The notes under the pieces are model-generated. The model searched no databases, was not told the origin of the DNA, and was given only the letters and a program-made list of their open reading frames with translations. The translations under genes and the position numbers were made by a program. From positions 124,001-188,000 of the forward strand of contig NZ_LZHZ01000018.1 in assembly GCF_001667505.1 (NCBI RefSeq): 64,000 nt of DNA, given 5' to 3'. This DNA is from Mycobacterium sp. ACS1612 (GTDB lineage: Bacteria; Actinomycetota; Actinomycetes; Mycobacteriales; Mycobacteriaceae). How positions within the stretch are numbered: position 1 is the first letter of the stretch; each line of letters starts with the position of its first letter. Of this stretch, positions 1-7,105 are shown one piece after another.

Positions 1-1125
1 CATGCGTCCACATTCTTTCGCCGTCATATCTAGTGTTCGTCGCCAACGCGAAGCCCTTATCGGTCCAGTTTCGTTGCGCAAACCCGCTTCTCACGCGGTT
101 CCAGATCTCGACGGGGATGGTATCCGTCCCTGGCCGACGGGTGCGGCCGGCGAGCTGCTCGACGACCTCCTTCGCCTTGACGCCGCGCTCACCGTGCACG
201 CCGACCTTGGTGAGGAATGCGATTTGATTGGCTGCTCTATCGATGCTGAGGAACCAGCAATCGCGATAGCCCTTTTTGGTCGTCCGCGTAATCCTGCCCT
301 GAACCCCGATCCGCAACAGCAACTGCATCACGTCTTCGGTCAGGCGGCGACTGGTCGACGCGTAGTAGACCCGGCCCTGTGATGTCTTGGCATCCCAGCG
401 GACCGAACCATCGGTTGCCCACAGGTGCCGCAAGAACAGCGCCACTTGCTCGTGCGGTAGCGCGAAACTTGGGCGGGCACGAACTTCTCGTAACTGCGCA
501 GACCAAAGAGGCCGAGACCATCCAGCCATTCCGCTATCGGATTGCGCTTTCCGTGCGTCAACCGAAACGGGGCGGGTAACCGCAACGTCGTGACTCGCGC
601 GGCCGCATAATCATCGCGGATCGCTGTCACGCCGAAGTGCGCGGCCGCAACGGTCACACCCAGCAGGTTGGCTTCGTCAATTGACGCGTACCGAATCGGC
701 TGTCGCTTGACGCATGATCCGTCACCAATCATGTGCGCCAGCAGGATCAGCTCGGAATCGTCCATCCGAGTAGTCCAGGTCGGTTCGGACAGCCGGCGGA
801 CAACCGCTACCCTGCTGCCAACGCTCAACTCAGTCACGGGTTTCCAGCCGTCGACCTTCAGGACTTGTTGTGCCGATGCGAGTTCAAGTTCACGCCCCGA
901 GGCAAGGCTCAACCGGAAGACCTCCTGCCGAGATGACACGACGCGCCCACTGATGCGTCGCCTGGCGAGCCGCATCCTGTCGCCGATCGACCACAGCAGC
1001 GGTGGGTCGGTGTCCTGCGCCAATTGGTCCAGCGGAACTTCGAACCCGTTGTCTGCCCGCGCCACTCGCATCTGCTGTAGCGGCGGACCGTCATGCGCCA
1101 AACTGGAATGGTCCCCTCCGGTCAT
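1..1125 (-). pseudogene. Detached LAGLIDADG intein remnant downstream of dnaB (frameshifted, runs off left edge)
   Basis: The translation resembles, along its length, what I recall of the M. tuberculosis DnaB intein, which sits at the H4 site (RESG/S). The first frame shows an intein-like block B region (EVFRLSLASGRELE) and a first LAGLIDADG-like motif (LAHMIGDGS). Around 455-480 the homology moves to another frame, which carries the second LAGLIDADG-like motif (FLRHLWATDGSVRW) and stays open to base 1. No DnaB extein is attached at the N-terminal side. The Cys1 block A is not recognisable, and the block B histidine is replaced by glutamine, so splicing should be impossible. The frameshift lies between the two endonuclease motifs, so a full endonuclease is not made unless it is a sequencing error. 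The first ATG is at 1123-1125. Recognition as an intein derivative is strong; any function is unknown. Confidence 0.82.
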
Positions 1126-1134
1126 GACCGGAGG
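1115..1134. repeat. Perfect 20-bp palindrome over the start of the intein remnant
   Basis: The sequence CCTCCGGTCATGACCGGAGG is its own reverse complement over all 20 bases. The ATG of the detached intein frame lies at its centre. It lies about 25 bases outside the point where intein homology begins and about 60 bases past the dnaB stop. It could be an operator, an RNA hairpin that hides the start codon, or a scar of the rearrangement. Nothing in the sequence decides between these. Confidence 0.7.
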
Positions 1135-1176
1135 CTACCGGGACCTACCTACACCGCTTGCCTGGCGAAATCTGTT

Positions 1177-1192
1177 GCGGCCGAGAGGCCGC
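1177..1192 (-). terminator. Hairpin after dnaB
   Basis: A six-base-pair GC-only stem (GCGGCC/GGCCGC) with a GAGA loop (TCTC on the transcribed strand) begins three bases after the dnaB stop codon. It is followed on the minus strand by AACAGATTT. It is a plausible terminator, although the T-tract is short. Confidence 0.5.
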
Positions 1193-1195
1193 GGC

Positions 1196-3007
1196 CTACG
1201 CCTTGGCCATATTGGTGAAGCGCGACAGATGTAGTTGGTGCGCAACGGTAATCGTCTTCGTGGGGCCGTTACGATGCTTGCCCAGAATCAGGTCCGCTTC
1301 ACCACCGCGCGGATCGTCACGCTCGAACGCATCCGGCCGGTGCAAAAGTATGACCATATCGGCATCCTGTTCTAGCGATCCCGACTCGCGCAGGTCAGAC
1401 ACCATGGGCTTCTTGTCTGTGCGCTGCTCCGGTCCACGGTTCAGCTGGCTGATCGCCACGACTGGTACATCGAGTTCCTTGGCCATCAGCTTCAGGCTTC
1501 GCGAGAAGTCCGACACTTCCTGCTGGCGCGATTCGTACTTCTTGCCCGACGTCATCAGCTGCATGTAGTCCACGACGATCAGGCGCAATCCGGCCTTCTG
1601 CGAGAGCCGCCGAGCCTTCGCGCGGATCTCCATCATCGTGAGATTCGGCGAATCGTCGATATACAAAGGCGCTTCGCTGATTTCGCTCATCCGGCGCGCC
1701 AACCGCGTCCAGTCGTCGTCAGTCATCCGGCCCGACCGCATGTCGGCGAGCTTGATCTTCGCCTCCGCCGACAGCAGCCGCATCACGATCTCGGACTTAC
1801 TCATTTCCAGACTGAAGATAACGCTCGGCAGGTGGTGCTTGATCGAGCATGAGCGCATGAAATCCAAACCGAGCGTTGAGTTGTGCGTCGGCACCATGCC
1901 CCGGCCGGCCAGATACAGGTGGGCGCTGTTGTCCACCTCGACACAGCGGACGGGAACCGTCCGCACCCGACGCACCGCATCGATCTGCAGCACCGGCGCC
2001 ATCAAGGTCGTCGCGGCGCCGTGGTAGCGCGCCATCGATCCGGCCGCCGCGATGGTGTCGACACCTGCGCGCAGTTCCGCGGTGGTCCTGATCCCGTAGC
2101 CCGTCGGCCACTGGTGTGCGGCATCCGCGACAATGACTGTGCCGTCTGAGAATTCGACCTCATAGCACGGCCGACCCAGCATCACGTCGGTGGCGGCAAC
2201 CACCTTGGTGGGTTCGCCGTCGGCGCCGAGCAGCATATCGCCCACCGCGACGTCGCCCATCTTGGTCCAACCCGATGGCGTCGGCAACGGGGTGTCGAGC
2301 TTGAGTGCCTTGCCCACGCCCGGCCGGGCCGCGATGATGATCATCTGACCGGCGTGCAGGCCGTTGGTCACCTCGTCGAGTTCAACGAAGCCCGTCGGAA
2401 CGCCTCGCGCGATACCGCCCTGCGACGCGATCGCATCGATCTCGTCCATGGTGGGTTGCAACAGTTCCTCGAGCGGCACAAAGTCTTCCGACGTACGCCG
2501 CTCGGTGACGTCGTAGATCTCCGACTGAGCCCGGTCGACGATCTCGTTGACATCCGCGCCGTCAGCGCCGGCATAGCCGTACTGCACGACCCGGGTACCC
2601 GCCTCCACCAATCGACGCAGCAGCGCCTTCTCCGCGACGATGCCCGCGTAATAGCCCGCGTTGGCGGCCGTCGGCACCGTGGAGATGAGCGTGTGCAGAT
2701 ACGGCGCCCCACCGATCCGGCGCAGCAGGCCACGCCGATCCAACTCGGCGGCCACCGTCACCGCATCCGCTGGTTCTCCGCGGCCGTACAGATCGAGGAT
2801 CGCGTCGTAGACGTTCTGATGCGCGGGGCGGTAGAAGTCACCGGGCCGCAGTTTCTCCAGGACGTCGGCGATCGCATCCTTGCTCAGCAGCATGCCGCCC
2901 AGCACGGACATCTCGGCCGCGTTGTCCTGAGGGGGCTGCCGACCGTAGTCCTCACTGGGAGGCGGCGAGTCCATACCCGAATGGCCGAGGTCATCCACGA
3001 CAGCCAC
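1196..3007 (-). CDS. dnaB: Replicative DNA helicase DnaB with in-frame mini-intein
   Basis: DnaB is the hexameric helicase that unwinds the replication fork. The N-terminal domain and RecA-like domain match mycobacterial DnaB: Walker A (ARPGVGK, then S after the intein), the Walker B region (LIVVDYMQLM), the H4 region (SDLRESGSLEQDAD) and the C-terminus LSRFTNMAKA. The GTG at 3005-3007 is chosen as start because the protein then begins MAVVDDL as in M. tuberculosis, behind GGAAGGGG. A longer frame reaches 3109 but its extra residues look non-coding. The reading frame codes for 603 residues, of which 143 are an intein; the spliced protein would be 460 residues. The gene stands alone, 483 bases after rplI. 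Confidence 0.97.
   Translation of the reverse strand: MAVVDDLGHSGMDSPPPSEDYGRQPPQDNAAEMSVLGGMLLSKDAIADVLEKLRPGDFYRPAHQNVYDAILDLYGRGEPADAVTVAAELDRRGLLRRIGGAPYLHTLISTVPTAANAGYYAGIVAEKALLRRLVEAGTRVVQYGYAGADGADVNEIVDRAQSEIYDVTERRTSEDFVPLEELLQPTMDEIDAIASQGGIARGVPTGFVELDEVTNGLHAGQMIIIAARPGVGKALKLDTPLPTPSGWTKMGDVAVGDMLLGADGEPTKVVAATDVMLGRPCYEVEFSDGTVIVADAAHQWPTGYGIRTTAELRAGVDTIAAAGSMARYHGAATTLMAPVLQIDAVRRVRTVPVRCVEVDNSAHLYLAGRGMVPTHNSTLGLDFMRSCSIKHHLPSVIFSLEMSKSEIVMRLLSAEAKIKLADMRSGRMTDDDWTRLARRMSEISEAPLYIDDSPNLTMMEIRAKARRLSQKAGLRLIVVDYMQLMTSGKKYESRQQEVSDFSRSLKLMAKELDVPVVAISQLNRGPEQRTDKKPMVSDLRESGSLEQDADMVILLHRPDAFERDDPRGGEADLILGKHRNGPTKTITVAHQLHLSRFTNMAKA
1880..2308 (-). other. Class 3 mini-intein in the DnaB P-loop (143 residues)
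   Basis: The insert lies between GVGK and STLGLD, that is, inside the ATP-binding P-loop, so the helicase is inactive until it is spliced out. It begins with alanine instead of Cys or Ser. It has the three residues that define class 3 inteins (Trp in block B, Cys in block F, Thr in block G): His65 and Trp67 in AHQWPT, Cys122 in VPVRCVEVD, and Thr141-His142-Asn143 before Ser+1. In that class the block F cysteine makes the first attack. There is no room for an endonuclease domain. A P-loop DnaB intein is known in M. smegmatis and has been proposed as an oxidation-sensitive switch. Whether this copy behaves so is inference. Confidence 0.93.
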
Positions 3008-3032
3008 GGAGCGGCTCACCCCTTCCAACAGA

Positions 3033-3048
3033 TCGAACGTACATTCGA
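3033..3048. promoter_or_regulatory. Candidate LexA (SOS) box upstream of dnaB
   Basis: TCGAACGTACATTCGA matches 11 of the 12 fixed bases of the mycobacterial SOS box TCGAAC-N4-GTTCGA. It ends 25 bases before the chosen dnaB start, a normal place for a repressor site. It lies inside the discarded N-terminal extension, which also supports the shorter dnaB start. Confidence 0.6.
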
Positions 3049-3173
3049 TAGTCTGCCACTTGACTATAGGGGCGTCGACCGACAATTCCCCCTGGCAAGC
3101 CTCGAACAACGGCCCGCGACGGCCAACGCTAGACGTTGCTAGGACCCCTACAAAGTGGCCCTGTTCATGAAGT

Positions 3174-3300
3174 TGTGGATGGAATGTGGATAGGTCTGGA
3201 CAGGCATGTTGAGTCGTTGGGGAAAACCTGTGTATGGACCTCTTTGTTCAGTGCATTCACGCAGATAGCCGCACGATAACCGTGGTTCATACCTGTGGAT
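3174..3300. promoter_or_regulatory. Cluster of three DnaA-box-like motifs between rplI and dnaB
   Basis: Three copies of TGTGGAT (ATCCACA on the other strand) lie at 3174-3180, 3185-3191 and 3294-3300, all in the same orientation. The second, TGTGGATAG, differs by one base from the classical DnaA box TTATCCACA read on the other strand. The whole 483-base gap between dnaB and rplI holds these motifs, the SOS box and a terminator. A possible 70-residue reading frame here has no support. Confidence 0.45.
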
Positions 3301-3436
3301 GACAATTGCCTCGGCGTGTCGGCCCGGGTTGCGGTCTCGGGCGTGTTGTGTTGCGCGCAAGGGCCCGGCAGGTTAACAACGCGTAAGGTTCGCTGGGGTC
3401 AGAACCTGCCAGATGTTCGCCAACAGATACAGCAAC

Positions 3437-3472
3437 GGCCGGGTGAAGATCGATCATGGTCTTCACCCGGCC
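3437..3472 (-). terminator. Terminator hairpin of the rpsF-ssb-rpsR-rplI operon
   Basis: There is a perfect 13-base-pair stem, GGCCGGGTGAAGA pairing with TCTTCACCCGGCC, with a 10-base loop, 18 bases after the rplI stop. No long T-tract follows, as is common for mycobacterial terminators. Confidence 0.75.
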
Positions 3473-3490
3473 GAATTGACGCTGAGGTAA

Positions 3491-3946
3491 TTAACCTGCG
3501 ACTACGTTGACGGACACCGAGGCGTCGACCTCGGGGTGTAGCCGCACAGCAACGGGGTGCGTGCCCGTCGACTTGATGTGTGCCTTGGGCAGTTGCACCG
3601 TCCGCTTGTCGAGGTTCGGTCCGCCGGCCTTCTTGATGGCAGCGACGACGTCGGCCGCCGTCACCGAACCGAACAGCTTGCCGGTGTCACCCGCCGACTT
3701 GACGGACAGCTCGACAGGTCCGAGACCTTCGAGCGAGGTCTTGAGTTCCTTGGCGTGCTCGAGGCCCTGTACCGCCTTGGCCTGACGTGCGCGGCGGATC
3801 TCCTCGGCCTGGCGCTCGGCTCCGCGCGATGCGACGATCGCCAGTCCGCGCGGCAGCAGGTAGTTGCGCCCGTAGCCGTCCTTGACCTCCACAATGTCAC
3901 CCGACACACCGAGGTGGTCGACCTCTGCAGTGAGAATCAGCTTCAT
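3491..3946 (-). CDS. rplI: 50S ribosomal protein L9
   Basis: L9 binds 23S rRNA near the base of the L1 stalk. The 151 residues have the N-terminal signature [18 protein letters not shown] at about positions 17-34, a central charged helix, and a C-terminal RNA-binding domain. The length is normal for actinobacteria. It is the last gene of the four-gene operon that begins with rpsF, and a strong hairpin follows it. Confidence 0.98.
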   Translation of the reverse strand: MKLILTAEVDHLGVSGDIVEVKDGYGRNYLLPRGLAIVASRGAERQAEEIRRARQAKAVQGLEHAKELKTSLEGLGPVELSVKSAGDTGKLFGSVTAADVVAAIKKAGGPNLDKRTVQLPKAHIKSTGTHPVAVRLHPEVDASVSVNVVAG

Positions 3947-3965
3947 CTTTTCGTCCTGTCCTGCT

Positions 3966-4220
3966 CTACCGCGTTGACGAGGTGAAGGGCAGCAGCGCCA
4001 CCTCGCGGGCGTTCTTGACTGCGACCGCGATGTCGCGCTGGTGCTGCACGCAGTTACCGGTCACGCGGCGGGCGCGGATCTTGCCGCGTTCACTGATGTA
4101 GGTACGCAGCAGCGCCGTGTCCTTGTAGTCGATCGCCTGCCCCTTCTTGGAGCAGAAGACGCACTTGCGCGTCTTGACGGGCTTTTCGGGCGCGGGGCGC
4201 CGCTTGGTGGCCTTGGCCAT
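3966..4220 (-). CDS. rpsR: 30S ribosomal protein S18, zinc-binding form
   Basis: S18 forms a pair with S6 on the platform of the small subunit. The 84-residue protein has CVFC near residue 20 and NCVQH further on, so it is the cysteine-containing, zinc-binding paralogue (RpsR1 type) and not the cysteine-free paralogue that mycobacteria make when zinc is scarce. It lies 42 bases after ssb and 19 bases before rplI, in the usual operon order. Confidence 0.97.
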   Translation of the reverse strand: MAKATKRRPAPEKPVKTRKCVFCSKKGQAIDYKDTALLRTYISERGKIRARRVTGNCVQHQRDIAVAVKNAREVALLPFTSSTR

Positions 4221-4262
4221 GTGTCTATCTCTTTCCGGGTATTGCTAGTTGAAAGTTGGTTG

Positions 4263-4769
4263 TCAGAAGGGCGGTTCGTCGTCGCTGCCCGCGAACGAGC
4301 CCGACGCCGGGGCGCTGCCCCACGGATCGTCCTGCTTGGCTTCCGAGCCGCCGCCGCGGGAACCGCCGCCGCCGCCGCCGAATCCACCGCCACCGCCACC
4401 GCTGCGGCTCGCCTTGTTGACCTTGGCCGTCGCGTACCGCAGCGAGGGGCCGATCTCGTCGACCTCGACCTCGACCACGGTGCGCTTCTCGCCCTCACGG
4501 GTCTCGAACGAGCGCTGCTTGAGCCTGCCCTGCACGATCACCCGCGACCCACGGGTCAGGCTCTCGGCCACGTTCTCGGCCGCTTCCCGCCAGATGTTGC
4601 AGCGTAGGAACAGCGCCTCGCCGTCCTTCCACTCCCCGCTCTGGCGGTCGTAGATGCGCGGCGTCGACGCGACCGTGAAGTTCGCAACGGCCGCACCCGA
4701 CGGCGTGAAGCGCAGTTCCGGATCGGCGGTCAGGTTTCCGACGACGGTGATGGTGGTGTCACCAGCCAC
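4263..4769 (-). CDS. ssb: Single-stranded DNA-binding protein
   Basis: SSB coats single-stranded DNA at the fork and recruits repair and replication enzymes. An OB-fold domain fills residues 1 to about 112 ([39 protein letters not shown]). A glycine-rich linker follows, ending in the acidic interaction tip DDEPPF. The GTG start has AGGAGGAACTC directly upstream. It lies 80 bases downstream of rpsF. Confidence 0.97.
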   Translation of the reverse strand: MAGDTTITVVGNLTADPELRFTPSGAAVANFTVASTPRIYDRQSGEWKDGEALFLRCNIWREAAENVAESLTRGSRVIVQGRLKQRSFETREGEKRTVVEVEVDEIGPSLRYATAKVNKASRSGGGGGGFGGGGGGSRGGGSEAKQDDPWGSAPASGSFAGSDDEPPF

Positions 4770-4849
4770 GAGTTCCTCCTGGAGTTGGCCGTGTGCGGCA
4801 GTCGCAGGCGAGCCTACGGAAGCACTCCGACGCGCACACGCCGTTCCGA

Positions 4850-5140
4850 CTAGTGCTTGTCGGTCCGCAGCACCTTGGTCCGCAGCACGGACTCATTCAG
4901 GTTGAGCTGACGGTCGAGCTCGGACACCGTCGCAGGCTCCGCCTTCACGTCGACGACGGCGTAGATGCCCTCGGCATGCTTGGCGATCTCGTAGGCCAGC
5001 CGGCGCTTGCCCCAGATGTCGACCTTGTCGACACTTCCGCCGTCCTTGCGGACGACGTTGAGGAACGTCTCCAGCGACGGAGCGACGGTGCGCTCGTCGA
5101 GAGTGGGGTCGAGGATGACCATGATTTCGTATGGACGCAT
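4850..5140 (-). CDS. rpsF: 30S ribosomal protein S6
   Basis: S6 binds the central domain of 16S rRNA together with S18. The start [12 protein letters not shown] is the family's normal N-terminus, and an excellent Shine-Dalgarno (TAGGAGGTGAT) lies 8-18 bases upstream. An in-frame extension to 5176 is rejected. The protein has 96 residues with the strongly conserved [14 protein letters not shown]. It is the first gene of the operon rpsF-ssb-rpsR-rplI. Confidence 0.98.
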   Translation of the reverse strand: MRPYEIMVILDPTLDERTVAPSLETFLNVVRKDGGSVDKVDIWGKRRLAYEIAKHAEGIYAVVDVKAEPATVSELDRQLNLNESVLRTKVLRTDKH

Positions 5141-5227
5141 AAGGAACCCATCACCTCCTACGGTCTGGTCGGCCACGGTCGTTCCGTGGCAGGAGGGTCG
5201 CCTGCGTCGGCAACCGGCCCAGGCTAC
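5141..5227 (-). promoter_or_regulatory. rpsF leader: -10 box, hairpin and strong ribosome binding site
   Basis: On the minus strand TAGCCT (5221-5226) is a possible -10 hexamer. Downstream, a perfect seven-base-pair hairpin at 5172-5190 (GCCACGG pairing with CCGTGGC, five-base loop) precedes the Shine-Dalgarno. In several bacteria the S6:S18 complex binds a hairpin in the rpsF leader to repress its own operon. Whether this hairpin has the needed shape is not established here. Confidence 0.45.
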
Positions 5228-5282
5228 TCCAATGCCTGCTGATCTGCGAAATCGGCCAGTTCGGCGGGCTTAGACTCCCGCC

Positions 5283-6596
5283 ATGTTCTCCGAGACGCGC
5301 TATGCGCTCAACGGAGATCTGCGCGTGGCCTACCGCGCGTCTGCACCGGCCGAACGCGACATCGTGTTCCTGCCCAATTGGTTCACCTGCTGCGAGGTCC
5401 TGCCGGAAGTGCTGGCCCTTCGCGGATGGGTGGAGGCGCTGACATCGGTCGGCCGACTCATCTTCTTCGACCAACCCGGTACGGGAGGTTCTGATCCCAT
5501 CGTGCCGGGCGCGATGCCAACCCTGGAGCAGTGGACGGACAGCATCACCGCGGTGCTCGACGAGCTCGGGAGCAGCGAGGCTGTCCTGATCGCCGTCGAC
5601 GGTTCCGTCGCCACGGGAGCCGTTTTCGCAGCCACGCATCCCACCCGCACGACCGCGCTGGTGGTCATGGAAGGCTATGCGGACGCCGCGACCATCGTCA
5701 CCGAACCCGACGCACCCCACGCGCTGGCCGCTATGTGGGGCACCGGCGAGTTTCAGCGCATATGCAACCCCGACATGCCCTGGAACGACGAGATCCGGGC
5801 GTCGTGGGCACGGATGGAGCGTCTTGCCGCAAGCCCTTCCACGGTCGCGCTCATGATTCGGCTCGTGATGGAGCTCGACGTGCGTCCGGTGCTTCCGACC
5901 GTGCGGGTACCGACTCTGGTGCTCCAGCACTCCGACGACCCGATGATCGTGCCCGCGATGGGCAAGTACGTAGCCGATCACATACCGGGCTCGAAATACG
6001 TTGAGCTGCCGGGTCGCAACTTGTACCACTTCGTCGAGCCATGGCGAGATTCGTTCGAGGTGATGTGCGAGTTCCTCACCGGCCACCACGCCGACGTGCC
6101 AGACGACCGGGTCCTCGCGACGGTGTTGTTCACCGACATCGTCGACTCGACACGACTCGCGGCAGAACTCGGCGACCGCAATTGGCATGCCCTACTCGAT
6201 GCGCACGACGCCGTCGTCCGCGCACAACTGGCGCGCTTCCGTGGCCGCGAGATCAGCACGGCCGGCGACGGCTTCCTCGCGACGTTCGACGGGCCCCAGC
6301 GGGCGATCCGCTGCGCCATAGCCATTCGAGATGCGGTGCACGCGTTGGGAATTGAGGTTCGCGCTGGGTTGCACACTGGCGAGTGCGAGGTCCGCGGCGA
6401 CGACATCGGCGGCATCGCGGTGCACATCGGCGCCCGCGTCGCCGCGTTAGCCGGGCCCAATGACGCGCTCGTGTCCAGCACCCTGCGCGACCTCGTCATC
6501 GGATCCGGTCTCGAGTTCGACGATCGCGGCGCCCATCAACTCAAGGGCGTCCCCGGCGAATGGCACCTGTTCGCCGTCCCGCACAGCCGTCCGTAG
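5283..6596 (+). CDS. Alpha/beta hydrolase fused to a class III nucleotidyl cyclase domain (LipJ-like)
   Basis: The 437-residue protein has an alpha/beta-hydrolase domain (about 5-265) followed by a class III cyclase domain (about 274-430), as in M. tuberculosis LipJ (Rv1900c). The hydrolase nucleophile elbow reads AVDGS at 104-108, so no GxSxG serine is present and Asp106 occupies the expected place. In the cyclase domain the metal-binding aspartates are present (FTD, Asp285; AGDG, Asp329), but the usual adenine-selecting lysine is Ser325 and the usual asparagine is His381, so activity and substrate are uncertain. TAGACT at 5271-5276 ends six bases before the ATG, which suggests a leaderless transcript. 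Its 3' end overlaps the convergent HD-domain gene by 61 bases. Confidence 0.85.
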   Translation: MFSETRYALNGDLRVAYRASAPAERDIVFLPNWFTCCEVLPEVLALRGWVEALTSVGRLIFFDQPGTGGSDPIVPGAMPTLEQWTDSITAVLDELGSSEAVLIAVDGSVATGAVFAATHPTRTTALVVMEGYADAATIVTEPDAPHALAAMWGTGEFQRICNPDMPWNDEIRASWARMERLAASPSTVALMIRLVMELDVRPVLPTVRVPTLVLQHSDDPMIVPAMGKYVADHIPGSKYVELPGRNLYHFVEPWRDSFEVMCEFLTGHHADVPDDRVLATVLFTDIVDSTRLAAELGDRNWHALLDAHDAVVRAQLARFRGREISTAGDGFLATFDGPQRAIRCAIAIRDAVHALGIEVRAGLHTGECEVRGDDIGGIAVHIGARVAALAGPNDALVSSTLRDLVIGSGLEFDDRGAHQLKGVPGEWHLFAVPHSRP

Positions 6597-7105
6597 GCGT
6601 CGAGCACGTCGACGATCGACACCACCGGCCCGTTCGGATCTTTGGCGTTGTCATCCCAGCGCCGCACCATCACCGCCTGTTCGGCGTTCGGGTGCGCCGC
6701 GAAGGCGGTTACCTCCGCCTCGTTCATCGGCCCGCCCTGCCGCGTCAACGACGCCACCGATGCCGCGCTCAAGTGGGCGTGATAAGCGCCGTCGGTCGCG
6801 ACCAGGTAGCGCTTGGCGGGGACGTGCGCGGCGATGATCCACGCGGCCCGCTGGCCGACGTGGCACTTCGCGAACTCAGCACCGGCCAGCTCATGCGGCA
6901 GCCCCGGCCACTGCGCGATAACCGGCTTGGCCCGGCCGACGTCGTGCAGCACCGCGGCCAACAGCAATTCGTCGTCGGCACCGGCCTGCGCGGCGTACCA
7001 CCCGGTCTGCAGCGCATGGGTGCGCTGATCCACCACCTCGTTGCCGTAGGGCAACCCGGCGAGACCATCGATCAGCCCGGCGAGCGCGTCACGGGTCAGC
7101 GTCAC
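6536..7105 (-). CDS. HD-domain protein of phosphonate operons (PhnZ-like oxygenase or phosphohydrolase)
   Basis: This 189-residue HD protein has the order YGNE...Q-x-x-HALQ (about 20-38), LHDVGR (about 60-65), HELAGAEFA and AAHVPAKRYL. This resembles PhnZ, the mixed-valent di-iron oxygenase that cleaves hydroxyphosphonates; the YxxE pair before the first histidine is reminiscent of its Tyr24/Glu27. It is the last gene of the phn operon. Its GTG start overlaps the previous stop (GTGA), which implies translational coupling. The substrate is unknown, and a plain phosphohydrolase remains possible. Its end runs 61 bases into the convergent cyclase gene. Confidence 0.8.
   Translation of the reverse strand: MTLTRDALAGLIDGLAGLPYGNEVVDQRTHALQTGWYAAQAGADDELLLAAVLHDVGRAKPVIAQWPGLPHELAGAEFAKCHVGQRAAWIIAAHVPAKRYLVATDGAYHAHLSAASVASLTRQGGPMNEAEVTAFAAHPNAEQAVMVRRWDDNAKDPNGPVVSIVDVLDAYGRLCGTANRCHSPGTPLS

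Noticed and set aside
3148..3360. 70-residue minus-strand reading frame between dnaB and rplI
   Set aside because: It has no recognisable motif and overlaps the DnaA-box-like motifs. The gap reads better as regulatory DNA.
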